From assembly GCA_036365145.1 (NCBI GenBank), contig JAEOAD010000055.1, positions 1,302,001 to 1,366,000 of the forward strand: a stretch of DNA of 64,000 nucleotides, given 5' to 3'. Below, piece by piece: positions 62,945 through 64,000 of the stretch (positions are counted from its first letter, which is position 1; each line of letters starts with the position of its first letter). The position numbers and the translations under genes are program-made. This DNA comes from Orientallactaga sibirica. Its lineage: Eukaryota > Chordata > Mammalia > Rodentia > Dipodidae. The notes under the pieces are model-generated. The model made no database searches, had not been told where the DNA came from, and was given only the letters and a program-made list of their open reading frames with translations.

Positions 62945-63458
62945 GTATATACCTAAAAATCCTGAGGGGGAACTACAATATTTCCAGTCCTGCAGTGGAC
63001 AGTTTGTCACCTTACACATGGTCTGGCTGTCTCTGGAGGATTAGAAATAGGTTTTTCTTATTTTCCCTTTTAGGTGGTGTTCTACTGACTACCAATCGGT
63101 ACTATAAGACTAAGCCTACCCATGGCATCGGAAGATACAAACACTTAATTAAAGGGCAGGAGGTAAGGAGCAAGGGGAACCTTTGGAAAAGGATAGTGTA
63201 TAGCTTCTGCAAAGCGTATGCACATGCACGGCTTGGGTAACAGTGGTGCTAGAAAGGAAAGTCGGCCCTCTGTCGTCTCTGGTATTTAGTTTGGGATTAT
63301 CCAGACTGTAGATGTTTCCACCAGCTAATTTTATCCTTGGGCCAGATTATCACAGTAAAAAGTAATACATACCTAAAAGAGTCCTGGAGCTACAATATTT
63401 CCAGTCTTGCAGTGGACAGTTTGTCTCCTTATACATGGTCTGGCTGTCTCTGCAGGGC
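62945..63458. repeat. Direct repeat bracketing MRPL48 exon 4
   Basis: About 85 bases ('acaatatttccagtcctgca', 'catggtctggctgtctct') at 62950-63036 recur at 63367-63453, offset about 417 bases. The right copy ends at a B1. Confidence 0.85.
63074..63162 (+). CDS. MRPL48: MRPL48 coding exon 4 (gene continues to the right)
   Basis: 89 bases between acceptor 'ttttcccttttag' and donor gtaagg (63163). Encodes [20 protein letters not shown], then [10 protein letters not shown]: the strongly conserved KTKPTHGIG(R/K)YKHL block of mL48, at the start of the mature protein. With the upstream exons it gives 67 uninterrupted codons. The remainder (the S10-like domain, about two thirds of a protein of roughly 210 residues) lies beyond the window. 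The longer frame around this exon (62671-63240) is intron read-through. The residues resemble mouse more than human at LLTTNRYY, from memory. Confidence 0.95.
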
Positions 63459-63605
63459 ACGGTAGTGTATGCCTTTAATCCCAGCATTTAGAAGGCAGAG
63501 GTAGGAAGATCACTGTGAATTTGAGCACCCCCCTGAGACTACATAGTAATTGCAGATCAGCCTAGGCTAGAGCAAGATCTTACCTTGAAAAGCAAAAACA
63601 AAAAA
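63454..63605 (+). mobile_element. B1-type SINE
   Basis: Moderately diverged ('gggcacggtagtgtatgcct'). Confidence 0.84.
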
Positions 63606-63623
63606 AGAAAGAAAAAGTAAGTG

Positions 63624-63832
63624 GGGCCTGGGGAGATGGCTTAGTGGTTAAGGCGCTTGCCTGCAAAGCCAAAGGACCTTGGTTCGATTCCCCAGGACCC
63701 ATGTAAGCCAGATGCACAAGGTGGCGCATGTGTCTGGAGTTCGTTTGCAGTGGCTGGAAGCCCTGGTGTGCCCATTATCTGTTTCTCTCTCTGCTTCTCT
63801 CTTGCTGTCTCTTTCTCTCAAAAGAAAAATAA
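63624..63832 (+). mobile_element. tSINE with intact Pol III boxes
   Basis: A-box-like 'tggcttagtgg' at 63637-63647 and exact B-box 'ggttcgattcc' at 63681-63691; CT tract and short A tail. Confidence 0.9.
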
Positions 63833-63833
63833 G

Positions 63834-64000
63834 GGCCGGGCGTGGTGGCGCACGCCTTTAATCCCAGCACTTGGGAGGCAGAGGTAGGAGGATCGCTGAG
63901 AGTTTGAGGCCACCCTGAGACTACATAGTTAATTCCAGGTCAGCCTGGATCACAGTGAGACCCTACCTCGAAAAACCCCCCCAAAAAAAAGAAAAAAAAG
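63834..64000 (+). mobile_element. B1-type SINE at window edge
   Basis: Near-consensus copy running to about 63980, with a C/A-rich tail to the edge. Confidence 0.9.

Larger units (their letters stand above)
54049..63073 (+). other. MRPL48: MRPL48 intron 3
   Basis: GT-AG intron of about 9 kb including the candidate regulatory block at 60.26-60.95 kb. Confidence 0.85.

Noticed and set aside
62671..63240. 189-codon frame (+) as a stand-alone gene
   Set aside because: Only codons inside 63074-63162 match a family (MRPL48) and are bounded by splice sites; the rest is intron read-through.
63624..63700. tRNA genes, suggested by A- and B-box sequences
   Set aside because: These boxes are in the heads of tRNA-derived SINEs; no cloverleaf with an anticodon arm and acceptor stem is formed.

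Overview
The window is nuclear DNA from a mammal, almost certainly a rodent. It is packed with 7SL-derived B1-type SINEs and with a tRNA-derived, B2-like SINE (called 'tSINE' below: head 'ctggagagatggctta', B-box 'ggttcgattcc', CT-rich 3' part, AAATAAAT tail). Older B3, B4/ID, MIR, ancient L1 and MaLR remnants lie between them. The B1/B2-like/B3/B4 mixture points to the Myodonta; the tSINE body is unlike mouse or rat B2, so a jerboa-type (dipodid) genome is my best guess. That is inference.

Two genes are recognisable and form a divergent pair. RAB6A (minus strand) contributes only its first coding exon (776-845), inside a large CpG island (about 250-1760); its intron 1 runs off the left edge. 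MRPL48 (plus strand, mitochondrial large-subunit protein mL48) starts about 37 kb away at a second CpG-rich promoter (about 37330-37790). Four very short coding exons (37538-37558, 49609-49661, 54011-54048, 63074-63162) splice in frame to 67 codons; the rest of the gene lies beyond the right edge. The order RAB6A-MRPL48 matches my recollection of human 11q13.4.

Between the genes, at about 24.07-24.42 kb, lies a third CpG-dense, promoter-like block with no gene I can assign. Two SINE-free blocks in or near MRPL48 introns (43.6-44.4 kb and 60.26-60.95 kb) look like conserved regulatory DNA.

The rest is layered retroposons, many with visible target-site duplications (TSDs) and nested insertions. 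Several copies of a rodent L1-like 3'UTR family occur in three related versions, one copy with a 5' inversion. A MaLR-type LTR element lies at 21.2-22.1 kb. A long tSINE subfamily carries an extended hairpin. A few stretches (about 9.96-10.6, 41.86-42.0 and 50.1-50.4 kb) are collinear mosaics of two sequences and may be assembly consensus artefacts. Apart from the coding exons, open reading frames in the window are chance frames through repeats, intron or GC-rich DNA. SINE boundaries were read by eye and are good to roughly 10 bases.
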